Below are positions 43,565-59,097 of a DNA stretch of 64,000 nucleotides, in pieces (the stretch's first letter is position 1; every line of letters begins with the position of its first letter). This stretch comes from Nansenia antarctica (lineage: Eukaryota > Chordata > Actinopteri > Argentiniformes > Microstomatidae), in the NCBI GenBank assembly GCA_963989245.1, contig OZ022345.1:21921696-21985695 (forward strand), written 5' to 3'. Both the position numbers and the translations under genes were made by a program. The notes below the pieces were generated by a model. That model saw only the letters and a program-made list of their open reading frames with translations. It had not been told where the DNA came from and did not search any database.

Positions 43565-44430
43565 CTTCCTCTTTTCCAATGTCCCCCTCGCTAAGTATCC
43601 TATCAAATGTGGAGATGATAGAGGGGAGAAAACGAACGTTAATGCAATCAAAAGACTGACAATTGTGTCTCTCTGAACGTAATGTTACCTTAGTAGTTGC
43701 GAGTTAATTGCAAGATTTGGTAAAGAAAATGTGTCGCTAGCAAGCTCTGATAGAGGACAAAGTCAACAGCAGGATCCCTAGCAAAACGAATCTGTTGCTC
43801 TTTTATAATATAATAAGTTAGTTGTAATGAGGTCTTGTTCTAAGTTAACTCAGACACTCTGGTTGGGAGGTGTGACGTTCATTAGCTAGCTAGCTAACGT
43901 TAGCTAAACTTCTGCAGCAGTCCAGTGTGTACAGTGCAACTAACGTTAATGATAGCTAACTACTCGACATCCATCCACGTATAATCAAAGAATAATATTC
44001 AGAACACAATCATAAAGAACACCATAAAATAGCTAGCCACGGATTTTAACGTACACATTCATTCAAGACGGATAGAAAGTGGCTAGCAAACTAGCCAACT
44101 CTGTGGTCTTGTTAACGTTAACTAGCGAACTGTTACCTCAGTTATCTCCAATCTAAATATTAAACATTGAAAATACATACCGAAAATATAAACTTTCATG
44201 TTTATGAACAAAAGAACGAAAGAAGAATGGCACAATATTAAAGCCTTAATGTAAAAAAAAAAAGAACATAATCACTATAATGTTACCTTTTTTATGCCGC
44301 CTTGGCTCTCCTTGGCTTGACGATCAAATCTCACGGTTCAAACACGTCTCCGGTCCGTTCCACTTATCGTTCCCCCCCAGAACACTTCCGTTGTGTTGTG
44401 AACTGAATTTGCAGCGTTTTGTTGTTGCAT
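43565..44430. other. 5' flank of the minus-strand gene, no ORF
   Basis: Contains the likely 5' UTR and promoter region of the gene at 43564, with TAGCTAGC/AACGTTAGC-rich text. I see no TATA box at a convincing distance and no other gene. Confidence 0.4.
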
Positions 44431-44436
44431 GTGTTG

Positions 44437-44760
44437 TCAGGGGTTGTATGTGTTTTTGACTTTGTATCGTTTCTGTATTTGCAGCGCGTTTGGTGTTAAT
44501 GTATTTGTTTTGGCTTTCTGCAGCACGTTTCCGTTGTTGCATTTGTTTTGGATTGTGTATGTGTTTTTGAGTTTGTGTCGTTTCTGTATATGCAGCGCGA
44601 TTCTCCTAATGGAAATGCTTTCGGTATTTGCAGAGCGTTTTCTCCAAATGGAAATGCTTTTGGTCTTTGCAGTGCGTTTGCCCTTGTCGGCCACCGTACT
44701 TTATGCCTGAAGAAGGTCTATGACTGAAAGCTTGCAATAAAATAATGATTTTTGTACAGA
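44437..44760 (+). repeat. partly duplicated TTTGCAGCGCGTTT segment with Penelope-like tail
   Basis: TGTATGTGTTTTTGA, CGTTTCTGTAT and GCAGCGCG recur about 120 bases apart (44445-44490 and 44560-44600). The end CTGAAGA-AGGTC-TAT-GACT-GAAA (44707-44729) followed by AATAAAA resembles the tail at 12267. Confidence 0.5.
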
Positions 44761-44825
44761 TTTCAGTGTGCGGATGCTGCTTTTTTCACTCTAAAACAAT
44801 TCATAATCAAAAGTGTAAAAGCTGT

Positions 44826-45160
44826 ACAGTAGTAATAATAATAATAATAATAATAATGTATATTTGTATAGCACTTTTCCTGCAAGTGTTGCAGCTCAAA
44901 GTGCTCCAATCATTATATAATCATAATTTAATTATTTAGTCATTTAAAGGTAATATTAAAAAGATGGGTTTTTAGTCTTGACTTGAACATATCTGCTGAG
45001 GTTGTATCCCTAATGTAAATTGGCAGTGCATTCCACAATTTGGGTGCATAAAATGAGAATGCAGCCTCACCAAATCTCTTCTTTTGTACATGTGGTACAC
45101 AGAGAAAGCCAGCATCAGAAGACCAGAGAGCTCTATTGGGCTGATATGCTAGCACAAGAT
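44826..45160 (-). mobile_element. L2/Rex-like LINE 3' end
   Basis: A (TAA)8 run, TTTGTATAGCACTTTTCCTG and CAGCTCAAAGTGCT mark the 3' end. The minus frame at 44940-45155 reads ALWSSDAGFLCVP, KRFGEAAFSFYAPKLWNALP and MFKSRLKTHLF, the standard C-terminus of L2/Rex reverse transcriptase. 5'-truncated, and it abuts the satellite. Confidence 0.8.
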
Positions 45161-45282
45161 CTGAACATATTCTGGTGCTGTGCCAGTGAGAGCTTTATAA
45201 ACAAGCAGAAGGATCTTGAAATCTATTCTGAACTTAATGTACATGGCCTTTATTTACCTAAACACAAGAGAGCATCATTCTC

Positions 45283-48200
45283 TTAAAGAGACAGGCTATT
45301 ATAGAGACAGGCTCTTATAGAGACAGGCTATTATAGAGACAGGCTCTTATAGAGACAGGCTATTATAGAGACAGGCTATTATAGAGACAGACTATTATAG
45401 AGACAGACTATTATAGAGACAGACTATTATAGAGACAGACTGTTATAGAGACAGACTATTATAGAGACAGACTGTTATAGAGACAGACTGTTATAGAGAC
45501 AGACTATTATAGAGACAGACTATTATAGAGACAGACTTGTATAGAGACAGACTGTTATAGAGACAGGCTCTTATAGAGACAGACTGTTATAGAGACAGAC
45601 TATTATAGAGACAGACAATTATAGAGACAGACTGTTATAGAGACAGACTATTATAGAGACAGACTATTATAGAGACAGACTGTTATAGAGACAGACTATT
45701 ATAGAGACAGGCTATTATAGAGACAGACTATTATAGAGACAGACTATTATAGAGACAGGCTATTATAGAGACAGACTATTATAGAGACAGGCTAATATAG
45801 AGACAGACTATTATAGAGACAGACTGTTATAGAGACAGACTATTATAGAGACAGACTGTTATAGAGACAGACTATTATAGAGACAGACTATTATAGAGAC
45901 AGACTGTTATAGAGACAGACTGTTATAGAGACAGACTATTTTAGAGACAGTCTATTATAGAGACAGACTGTTATAGAGACAGACTATTATAGAGACAGAC
46001 TATTATAGAGACAGACTATTATAGAGACAGACTGTTATAGAGCCAGACTATTATAGAGACAGACTATTATAGAGACAGACTGTTATAGAGACAGGCTCTT
46101 ATAGAGACAGACTATTATAGAGACAGACTATTATAGAGACAGACTATTATAGAGACAGGCTCTTATAGAGACAGACTGTTATAGAGACAGACTATTATAG
46201 AGACAGGCTATTATAGAGACAGACTGTTATAGAGACAGACTATTATAGAGACAGACTATTATAGAGACAGACTATTATAGAGACATACTATTATAGAGAC
46301 AGACTATTATAGAGACAGACTGTTATAGAGACAGACTATTATAGAGACAGACTGTTATAGAGACAGACTATTATAGAGACAGACTATTATAGAGACAGAC
46401 TGTTATAGAGACAGACTATTATAGAGACAGACTATTATAGAGACAGACTATTATAGAGACAGACTATTATAGAGACAGACTGTTATAGAGACAGACTATT
46501 ATAGAGACATACTATTATAGAGACAGACTATTATAGAGACAGACTGTTATAGAGACAGACTATTATAGAGACAGGCTGTTATAGAGACAGACTATTATAG
46601 AGACAGACTATTATAGAGAAAGGCTGTTATAGAGACAGACTATTATAGAGACAGGCTGTTATAGAGACAGGCTCTTATAGAGACAGACTATTATAGAGAC
46701 ATACTGTTATAGAGACAGACTATTATATAGACAGACTATTATAGAGACAGACTATTATAGAGACAGACTATTATAGAGACAGACTATTATAGAGACAGAC
46801 TGTTATAGAGACAGACTATTATAGAGACATACTATTATAGAGACAGACTATTATAGAGACAGGCTCTTATAGAGACAGACTGTTATAGAGACAGACTGTT
46901 ATAGAGACAGACTATTATAGAGACAGACTGTTATAGACACAGACTATTATAGAGACAGACTATTATAGAGACAGACTATTATAGAGACAGACTGTTATAG
47001 AGACAGACTATTATAGAGACATACTATTATAGAGACAGACTATTATAGAGACAGACTATTATAGAGACAGGCTCTTATAGAGACAGACTGTTATAGAGAC
47101 AGACTGTTATAGAGACAGACTATTATAGAGACAGACTATTATAGAGACAGACTATTATAGAGACAGACTGTTATAGAGACAGACTATTATAGAGACAGAC
47201 TATTATAGAGACAGACTATTATAGAGACAGACTATTATAGAGACAGGCTCTTATAGAGACAGACTGTTATAGAGACAGACTATTATAGAGACAGACTGTT
47301 ATAGAGACAGACTATTATAGAGACAGACTATTATAGAGACAGACTGTTATAGAGACAGACTATTATAGAGACAGACTGTTATAGAGACAGGCTCTTATAG
47401 AGACAGACTATTATAGAGACAGACTATTATAGAGACAGACTATTATAGAGACAGACTGTTTTAGAGACAGACTATTATAGAGACAGACTATTATAGAGAC
47501 AGACTATTATAGAGACAGACTGTTATAGAGAAAGACTATTATAGAGACAGACTATTATAGAGAAAGGCTGTTATAGAGACAGACTATTATAGAGACAGGC
47601 TGTTATAGAGACAGGCTCTTATAGAGACAGACTATTATAGAGCCATACTGTTATAGAGACAGACTATTATAGAGACAGACTATTATAGAGACAGACTGTT
47701 ATAGAGACAGACTATTATAGAGACAGGCTCTTATAGAGACAGACTATTATAGAGACAGACTATTATAGAGACAGACTATTATAGAGACAGGCTCTTATAG
47801 AGACATACTATTATAGAGACAGACTATTATAGAGACAGGCTCTTATAGAGACATACTATTATAGAGACAGACTATTATAGAGACAGACTATTATAGAGAC
47901 AGACTATTATAGAGACAGGCTCTTATAGAGACAGACTATTATAGAGACAGACTATTATAGAGACAGACTGTTATAGAGACAGACTATTATAGAGACAGGC
48001 TCTTATAGAGACAGACTGTTATAGAGACATACTGTTATAGAGACAGACTATTATAGAGACAGACTGTTATAGAGACAGACTATTATAGAGACAGACTGTT
48101 ATAGAGACAGACTATTATAGAGACAGACTATTATAGAGACAGACTATTATAGAGACAGACTATTATAGAGACAGACTATTCTAGAGACAGGCTATTATAG

Positions 48201-51200
48201 AGACAGACTATTATAGAGACAGGCTAATATAGAGACAGACTATTATAGAGACAGACTGTTATAGAGACAGACTATTATAGAGACAGACTATTCTAGAGAC
48301 AGGCTGTTATAGAGACAGACTGTTATAGAGACAGGCTATTATAGAGACAGACTATTATAGAGACAGACTGTTATAGAGACAGACTATTATAGAGACAGAC
48401 TATTATAGAGACAGACTGTTATAGAGACAGACTGTTATAGAGACAGACTATTTTAGAGACAGTCTATTATAGAGACAGACTGTTATAGAGACAGACTATT
48501 ATAGAGACAGACTATTATAGAGACAGACTATTATAGAGACAGACTATTATAGAGACAGACTGTTATGGAGCCAGACTATTATAGAGACAGACTATTATAG
48601 AGACAGACTATTATAGAGACAGACTATTATAGAGACAGGCTCTTATAGAGACAGACTGTTATAGAGACAGACTATTATAGAGACAGGCTATTATAGAGAC
48701 AGACTGTTATAGAGACAGACTATTATAGAGACAGACTATTATAGAGACAGACTATTATAGAGACATACTATTATAGAGACAGACTATTATAGAGACAGAC
48801 TGTTATAGAGACAGACTATTATAGAGACAGACTGTTATAGAGACAGACTATTATAGAGACAGACTATTATAGAGACAGACTGTTATAGAGACAGACTATT
48901 ATAGAGACAGACTATTATAGAGACAGACTATTATAGAGACAGACTGTTATAGAGACAGACTATTATAGAGACATACTATTATAGAGACAGACTATTATAG
49001 AGACAGACTGTTATAGAGACAGACTATTATAGAGACAGACTGTTATAGAGACAGACTATTATAGAGACAGACTATTATAGAGAAAGGCTGTTATAGAGAC
49101 AGACTATTATAGAGACAGGCTGTTATAGAGACAGGCTCTTATAGAGACAGACTATTATAGAGACATACTGTTATAGAGACAGACTATTATAGAGACAGAC
49201 TATTATAGAGACAGGCTCTTATAGAGACAGACTATTATAGAGACAGACTATTATAGAGACAGACTATTATAGAGACAGACTATTATAGAGACAGGCTCTT
49301 ATAGAGACAGACTATTATAGAGACAGACTGTTATAGAGACAGACTATTATAGAGACAGGCTCTTATAGAGACAGACTGTTATAGAGACAGACTCTTATAG
49401 AGACAGACTATTATAGAGACAGACTGTTATAGAGACAGACTATTATAGAGACAGACTATTATAGAGACAGACTATTATAGAGACAGACTGTTATAGAGAC
49501 AGACTATTATAGAGACAGACTATTATAGAGACAGACTATTATAGAGACAGACTATTATAGAGACAGACTATTATAGAGACAGACTGTTATAGAGACAGAC
49601 TATTATAGAGACAGACTATTATAGAGACAGACTATTATAGAGACAGACTATTATAGAGACAGGCTCTTATAGAGACAGACTGTTATAGAGACAGACTGTT
49701 ATAGAGACAGACTATTATAGAGACAGACTGTTATAGAGACAGACTATTATAGAGACAGACTATTATAGAGACAGACTATTATAGAGACAGACTGTTATAG
49801 AGACAGACTATTATAGAGACAGACTATTATAGAGACAGACTATTATAGAGACAGACTATTATAGAGACAGGCTCTTATAGAGACAGACTGTTATAGAGAC
49901 AGACTGTTATAGAGACAGACTATTATAGAGACAGATTATTATAGAGACAGACTATTATAGAGACAGACTATTATAGAGACAGGCTCTTATAGAGACAGAC
50001 TGTTATAGAGACAGACTGTTATAGAGACAGACTATTATAGAGACAGACTGTTATAGAGACAGACTATTATAGAGACAGACTATTATAGAGACAGACTGTT
50101 ATAGAGACAGACTATTATAGAGACAGACTGTTATAGAGACAGGCTCTTATAGAGACAGACTATTATAGAGACAGACTATTATAGAGACAGACTATTATAG
50201 AGACAGACTATTATAGAGACAGACTGTTATAGAGACAGACTATTATAGAGACAGACTATTATAGAGACAGACTATTATAGAGACAGACTGTTATAGAGAA
50301 AGACTATTATAGAGACAGACTATTATAGAGAAAGACTATTATAGAGACAGACTATTATAGAGAAAGGCTGTTATAGAGACAGACTATTATAGAGACAGGC
50401 TGTTATAGAGACAGGCTCTTATAGAGACAGACTATTATAGAGCCATACTGTTATAGAGACAGACTATTATAGAGACAGACTATTATAGAGACAGACTGTT
50501 ATAGAGACAGACTATTATAGAGACAGGCTCTTATAGAGACAGACTATTATAGAGACAGACTATTATAGAGACAGACTATTATAGAGACAGGCTCTTATAG
50601 AGACAGACTATTATAGAGACAGACTATTATAGAGACAGACTATTATAGAGACAGGCTCTTATAGAGACAGACTATTATAGAGACAGACTATTATAGAGAC
50701 AGACTGTTATAGAGACAGACTATTATAGAGACAGGCTCTTATAGAGACAGACTGTTATAGAGACATACTGTTATAGAGACAGACTATTATAGAGACAGAC
50801 TGTTATAGAGACAGACTATTATAGAGACAGACTATTATAGAGACAGACTATTATAGAGACAGACTGTTATAGAGACAGACTATTATAGAGACAGACTATT
50901 ATAGAGACAGACTATTATAGAGACAGGCTCTTATAGAGACAGACTGTTATAGAGACAGACTATTATAGAGACAGACTGTTATAGAGACAGACTATTATAG
51001 AGACAGACTATTATAGAGACATACTGTTATAGAGACAGACTATTATAGAGACAGACTGTTATAGAGACAGGCTCTTATAGAGACAGACTATTATAGAGAC
51101 AGACTATTATAGAGACAGACTATTATAGAGACAGACTGTTATAGAGACAGACTATTATAGAGACAGACTATTATAGAGACAGACTGTTATAGAGACAGAC

Positions 51201-54200
51201 TGTTATAGAGACAGGCTCTTATAGAGACAGGCTATTATAGAGACAGACTATTATAGAGACAGACTGTTATAGAGACAGACTGTTATAGAGACAGACTATT
51301 ATAGAGACAGGCTCTTATAGAGACAGACTATTATAGAGACAGACTATTATAGAGACAGACTATTATAGAGACAGACTGTTATAGAGACAGGCTCTTATAG
51401 AGACAGACTGTTATAGAGACAGGCTGTTATAGAGACAGGCTATTATAGAGACAGACTGTTATAGAGACAGACTGTTATAGAGACATACTATTATAGAGAA
51501 AGACTGTTATAGAGACAGACTATTATAGAGACAGACTGTTATAGAGACAGACTGTTATAGAGACAGACTATTATAGAGACAGACTATTATAGAGACAGAC
51601 TATTATAGAGACAGACTGTTATAGAGACAGACTATTATAGAGACAGACTGTTATAGAGACAGACTATTATAGAGACAGACTATTATAGAGAAAGGCTGTT
51701 ATAGAGACAGACTATTATAGAGACAGGCTGTTATAGAGACAGGCTCTTATAGAGACAGACTATTATAGAGACATACTGTTATAGAGACAGACTATTATAG
51801 AGACAGACTATTATAGAGACAGACTATTATAGAGACAGGCTGTTATAGAGACAGGCTCTTATAGAGACAGGCCCTTATAGAGACAGACTATTATAGAGAC
51901 AGACTATTATAGAGACAGGCTCTTATAGAGACAGACTATTATAGAGACAGACTATTATAGAGACAGACTATTATAGAGACAGGCTCTTATAGAGACAGAC
52001 TATTATAGAGACAGACTGTTATAGAGACAGACTATTATAGAGACAGGCTCTTATAGAGACAGACTGTTATAGAGACAGACTGTTATAGAGACAGACTATT
52101 ATAGAGACAGACTGTTATAGAGACAGACTATTATAGAGACAGACTATTATAGAGACAGACTATTATAGAGACAGACTGTTATAGAGACAGACTATTATAG
52201 AGACAGACTATTATAGAGACAGACTATTATAGAGACAGACTGTTATAGAGACAGACTATTATAGAGACAGGCTCTTATAGAGACAGACTGTTATAGAGAC
52301 AGACTGTTATAGAGACAGACTATTATAGAGACAGACTGTTATAGAGACAGACTATTATAGAGACAGACTATTATAGAGACAGACTATTATAGAGACAGAC
52401 TGTTATAGAGACAGACTATTATAGAGACAGACTATTATAGAGACAGACTATTATAGAGACAGACTATTATAGAGACAGGCTCTTATAGAGACAGACTGTT
52501 ATAGAGACAGACTGTTATAGAGACAGACTATTATAGAGACAGACTATTATAGAGACAGACTATTATAGAGACAGACTATTATAGAGACAGGCTCTTATAG
52601 AGACAGACTGTTATAGAGACAGACTGTTATAGAGACAGACTATTATAGAGACAGACTGTTATAGAGACAGACTATTATAGAGACAGACTATTATAGAGAC
52701 AGACTGTTATAGAGACAGACTATTATAGAGACAGACTGTTATAGAGACAGGCTCTTATAGAGACAGACTATTATAGAGACAGACTATTATAGAGACAGAC
52801 TATTATAGAGACAGACTATTATAGAGACAGACTATTATAGAGACAGACTATTATAGAGACAGACTGTTATAGAGACAGACTATTATAGAGACAGACTATT
52901 ATAGAGACAGACTGTTATAGAGAAAGACTATTATAGAGACAGACTATTATAGAGAAAGACTATTATAGAGACAGACTATTATAGAGAAAGGCTGTTATAG
53001 AGACAGACTATTATAGAGACAGGCTGTTATAGAGACAGGCTCTTATAGAGACAGACTATTATAGAGCCATACTGTTATAGAGACAGACTATTATAGAGAC
53101 AGACTATTATAGAGACAGACTGTTATAGAGACAGACTATTATAGAGACAGGCTCTTATAGAGACAGACTATTATAGAGACTGACTATTATAGAGACAGAC
53201 TATTATAGAGACAGGCTCTTATAGAGACAGACTATTATAGAGACAGACTATTATAGAGACAGACTATTATAGAGACAGGCTCTTATAGAGACAGACTATT
53301 ATAGAGACAGACTATTATAGAGACAGACTGTTATAGAGACAGACTATTATAGAGACAGGCTCTTATAGAGACAGACTGTTATAGAGACATACTGTTATAG
53401 AGACAGACTATTATAGAGACAGACTGTTATAGAGACAGACTATTATAGAGACAGACTATTATAGAGACAGACTATTATAGAGACAGACTGTTATAGAGAC
53501 AGACTATTATAGAGACAGACTATTATAGAGACAGACTATTATAGAGACAGGCTCTTATAGAGACAGACTGTTATAGAGACAGACTATTATAGAGACAGAC
53601 TGTTATAGAGACAGACTATTATAGAGACAGACTATTATAGAGACAGACTGTTATAGAGACAGACTATTATAGAGACAGACTGTTATAGAGACAGGCTCTT
53701 ATAGAGACAGACTATTATAGAGACAGACTATTATAGAGACAGACTATTATAGAGACAGACTGTTATAGAGACAGACTATTATAGAGACAGACTATTATAG
53801 AGACAGACTGTTATAGAGACAGACTGTTATAGAGACAGGCTCTTATAGAGACAGGCTATTATAGAGACAGACTATTATAGAGACAGACTGTTATAGAGAC
53901 AGACTGTTATAGAGACAGACTATTATAGAGACAGGCTCTTATAGAGACAAACTATTATAGAGACAGACTATTATAGAGACAGACTATTATAGAGACAGAC
54001 TGTTATAGAGACAGGCTCTTATAGAGACAGACTGTTATAGAGACAGGCTGTTATAGAGACAGGCTATTATAGAGACAGACTGTTATAGAGACAGACTGTT
54101 ATAGAGACAGACTGTTATAGAGACAGACTATTATAGAGACATACTATTATAGAGACAGACTGTTATAGAGACAGACTATTATAGAGACAGACTGTTATAG

Positions 54201-57200
54201 AGACAGACTATTATAGAGACAGACTATTATAGAGACAGACTTTTATAGAGACAGACTGTTATAGAGACAGGCTCTTATAGAGACAGACTGTTATAGAGAC
54301 AGACTATTATAGAGACAGACTATTATAGAGACAGACTATTATAGAGACAGACTGTTATAGAGACAGACTATTATAGAGACAGGCTATTATAGAGACAGAC
54401 TATTATAGAGACAGACTATTATAGAGACAGGCTATTATAGAGACAGACTATTATAGAGACAGACTATTATAGAGACAGGCTAATATAGAGACAGACTATT
54501 ATAGAGACAGACTGTTATAGAGACAGACTGTTATAGAGACAGACTGTTATAGAGACAGACTATTATAGAGACAGACTATTATAGAGACAGACTGTTATAG
54601 AGACAGACTGTTATAGAGACAGACTATTTTAGAGACAGTCTATTATAGAGACAGACTGTTATAGAGACAGACTATTATAGAGACAGACTATTATAGAGAC
54701 AGACTATTATAGAGACAGACTATTATAGAGACAGACTGTTATAGAGCCAGACTATTATAGAGACAGACTATTATAGAGACAGACTGTTATAGAGACAGGC
54801 TCTTATAGAGACAGACTATTATAGAGACAGACTATTATAGAGACAGACTATTATAGAGACAGGCTCTTATAGAGACAGACTGTTATAGAGACAGACTATT
54901 ATAGAGACAGGCTATTATAGAGACAGACTGTTATAGAGACAGACTATTATAGAGACAGACTATTATAGAGACATACTATTATAGAGACAGACTATTATAG
55001 AGACAGACTATTATAGAGACAGACTGTTATAGAGACAGACTATTATAGAGACAGACTATTATAGAGACAGACTGTTATAGAGACAGACTATTATAGAGAC
55101 AGACTATTATAGAGACAGACTGTTATAGAGACAGACTATTATAGAGACAGACTATTATAGAGACAGACTATTATAGAGACAGACTATTATAGAGACAGAC
55201 TGTTATAGAGACAGACTATTATAGAGACATACTATTATAGAGACAGACTCTTATAGAGACAGACTGTTATAGAGACAGACTATTATAGAGACAGACTGTT
55301 ATAGAGACAGACTATTATAGAGACAGACTATTATAGAGAAAGGCTGTTATAGAGACAGACTATTATAGAGACAGGCTGTTATAGAGACAGGCTCTTATAG
55401 AGACAGACTATTATAGAGACATACTGTTATAGAGACAGACTATTATAGAGACAGACTATTATAGAGACAGGCTGTTATAGAGACAGGCTCTTATAGAGAC
55501 AGGCTCTTATAGAGACAGACTATTATAGAGACAGACTATTATAGAGACAGACTATTATAGAGACAGGCTCTTATAGAGACAGACTATTATAGAGACAGAC
55601 TATTATAGAGAAAAACTATTATAGAGACAGACTATTATAGAGACAGGCTCTTATAGAGACAGACTATTATAGAGACAGACTGTTATAGAGACAGACTATT
55701 ATAGAGACAGGCTCTTATAGAGACAGACTGTTATAGAGACAGACTGTTATAGAGACAGACTATTATAGAGACAGACTGTTATAGAGACAGACTATTATAG
55801 AGACAGACTATTATAGAGACAGACTATTATAGAGACAGACTGTTATAGAGACAGACTATTATAGAGACAGACTATTATAGAGACAGACTATTATAGAGAC
55901 AGACTATTATAGAGACAGGCTCTTATAGAGACAGACTGTTATAGAGACAGACTGTTATAGAGACAGACTATTATAGAGACAGACTATTATAGAGACAGAC
56001 TATTATAGAGACAGGCTCTTATAGAGACAGACTGTTATAGAGACAGACTATTATAGAGACAGACTGTTATAGAGACAGACTATTATAGAGACAGACTATT
56101 ATAGAGAAAGGCTGTTATAGAGACAGACTATTATAGAGACAGGCTGTTATAGAGACAGGCTCTTATAGAGACAGACTATTATAGAGACAGGCTCTTATAG
56201 AGACAGACTATTATAGAGACAGACTGTTATAGAGACAGACTATTATAGAGACAGGCTCTTATAGAGACAGACTGTTATAGAGACAGACTGTTATAGAGAC
56301 AGACTATTATAGAGACAGACTGTTATAGAGACAGACTATTATAGAGACAGACTATTATAGAGACAGACTATTATAGAGACAGACTGTTATAGAGACAGAC
56401 TATTATAGAGACAGACTATTATAGAGACAGACTATTATAGAGACAGACTATTATAGAGACAGGCTCTTATAGAGACAGACTGTTATAGAGACAGACTGTT
56501 ATAGAGACAGACTATTATAGAGACAGACTGTTATAGAGACAGACTATTATAGAGACAGGCTCTTATAGAGACAGACTGTTATAGAGACAGACTGTTATAG
56601 AGACAGACTATTATAGAGACAGACTGTTATAGAGACAGACTATTATAGAGACAGACTATTATAGAGACAGACTGTTATAGAGACAGACTATTATAGAGAC
56701 AGACTGTTATAGAGACAGGCTCTTATAGAGACAGACTATTATAGAGACAGACTATTATAGAGACAGACTATTATAGAGACAGACTATTATAGAGACAGAC
56801 TGTTATAGAGACAGACTATTATAGAGACAGACTATTATAGAGACAGACTATTATAGAGACAGACTGTTATAGAGAAAGACTATTATAGAGACAGACTATT
56901 ATAGAGAAAGGCTGTTATAGAGACAGACTATTATAGAGACAGGCTGTTATAGAGACAGGCTCTTATAGAGACAGACTATTATAGAGCCATACTGTTATAG
57001 AGACAGACTATTATAGAGACAGACTATTATAGAGACAGACTGTTATAGAGACAGACTATTATAGAGACAGGCTCTTATAGAGACAGACTATTATAGAGAC
57101 AGACTATTATAGAGAAAGACTATTATAGAGACAGGCTCTTATAGAGACAGACTATTATAGAGACAGACTATTATAGAGACAGACTATTATAGAGACAGAC

Positions 57201-59097
57201 TATTATAGAGACAGGCTCTTATAGAGACAGACTATTATAGAGACAGACTATTATAGAGACAGACTGTTATAGAGACAGACTATTATAGAGACAGGCTCTT
57301 ATAGAGACAGACTGTTATAGAGACATACTGTTATAGAGACAGACTGTTATAGAGACAGACTATTATAGAGACAGACTATTATAGAGACAGACTATTATAG
57401 AGACAGACTGTTATAGAGACAGACTATTATAGAGACAGACTATTATAGAGACAGACTATTATAGAGACAGGCTCTTATAGAGACAGACTGTTATAGAGAC
57501 AGACTATTATAGAGACAGACTGTTATAGAGACAGACTATTATAGAGACAGACTATTATAGAGACAGACTGTTATAGAGACATACTATTATAGAGACAGAC
57601 TGTTATAGAGACAGGCTCTTATAGAGACAGACTATTATAGAGACAGACTATTATAGAGACAGACTATTATAGAGACAGACTGTTATAGAGACAGACTATT
57701 ATAGAGACAGACTATTATAGAGACAGGCTATTATAGAGACAGACTATTATAGAGACAGACTGTTATAGAGACAGACTGTTATAGAGACAGACTATTATAG
57801 AGACAGGCTCTTATAGAGACAGACTATTATAGAGACAGACTATTATAGAGACAGACTATTATAGAGACAGACTGTTATAGAGACAGGCTCTTATAGAGAC
57901 AGACTGTTATAGAGACAGGCTGTTATAGAGACAGGCTATTATAGAGACAGACTGTTATAGAGACAGACTGTTATAGAGACAGACTATTATAGAGACAGAC
58001 TATTATAGAGACAGACTGTTATAGAGACAGACTATTATAGAGACAGACTGTTATAGAGACAGACTATTATAGAGACAGACTGTTATAGAGACAGACTATT
58101 ATAGAGACAGACTATTATAGAGACAGACTGTTATAGAGACAGACTATTATAGAGACAGACTGTTATAGAGACAGACTATTATAGAGACAGACTATTATAG
58201 AGACAGACTGTTATAGAGACAGGCTCTTATAGAGACAGACTATTATAGAGACAGACTATTATAGAGACAGACTATTATAGAGACAGACTGTTATAGAGAC
58301 AGACTATTATAGAGACAGACTGTTATAGAGACATACTATTATAGAGACAGACTGTTATAGAGACAGACTATTATAGAGACAGGCTCTTATAGAGACAGAC
58401 TATTATAGAGACAGACTATTATAGAGACAGACTATTATAGAGACAGACTATTAGGGAGACAGGCTCTTATAGAGACAGACTATTATAGAGACAGACTATT
58501 ATAGAGACAGACTATTATAGAGACAGACTGTTATAGAGACAGACTGTTATAGAGACAGACTGTTATAGAGACAGACTATTATAGAGACAGACTGTTATAG
58601 AGACAGACTATTATAGAGAGAGACTGTTATAGAGACAGGCTGTTATAGAGACAGACTATTATAGAGAGAGACTGTTAAAGAGACAGACTATTATAGAGAC
58701 AGACTGTTATAGAGACAGACTATTATAGAGACAGACTATTATAGAGACAGACTGTTATAGAGACAGACTGTTATAGAGACAGACTGTTATAGAGACAGAC
58801 TATTATAGAGACAGACTATTATAGAGACAGACTGTTATAGAGACAGACTGTTATAGAGACAGACTATTATAGAGACAGACTATTATAGAGACAGACTGTT
58901 ATAGAGACAGACTATTATAGAGACAGGCTCTTATAGAGACAGACTGTTATAGAGACAGACTATTATAGAGACAGACTGTTATAGAGACAGACTGTTATAG
59001 AGACAGGCTCTTATAGAGACAGACTGTTATAGAGACAGACTATTATAGAGACAGGCTATTATAGAGACAGACTATTATAGAGACAGACTGTTATAGA
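45283..59097. repeat. 16-bp satellite array, main block (about 863 units)
   Basis: The unit is AGACAGACTATTATAG (read as a 16-mer). The reading position of AGAC is 9 modulo 16 at every point I tested (45289, 46617, 47561, 49081, 50361, 51689, 52985, 55337, 56105, 56905, 59081), so there is no net indel in 13.8 kb. Variation is by substitution: ACTATT, ACTGTT, GCTCTT, GCTGTT and rare CATACT, CCATAC, GAAAGG. Stops occur in all frames on both strands, so it is non-coding. Rare variants recur in the same order, showing larger repeated blocks. Confidence 0.97.
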
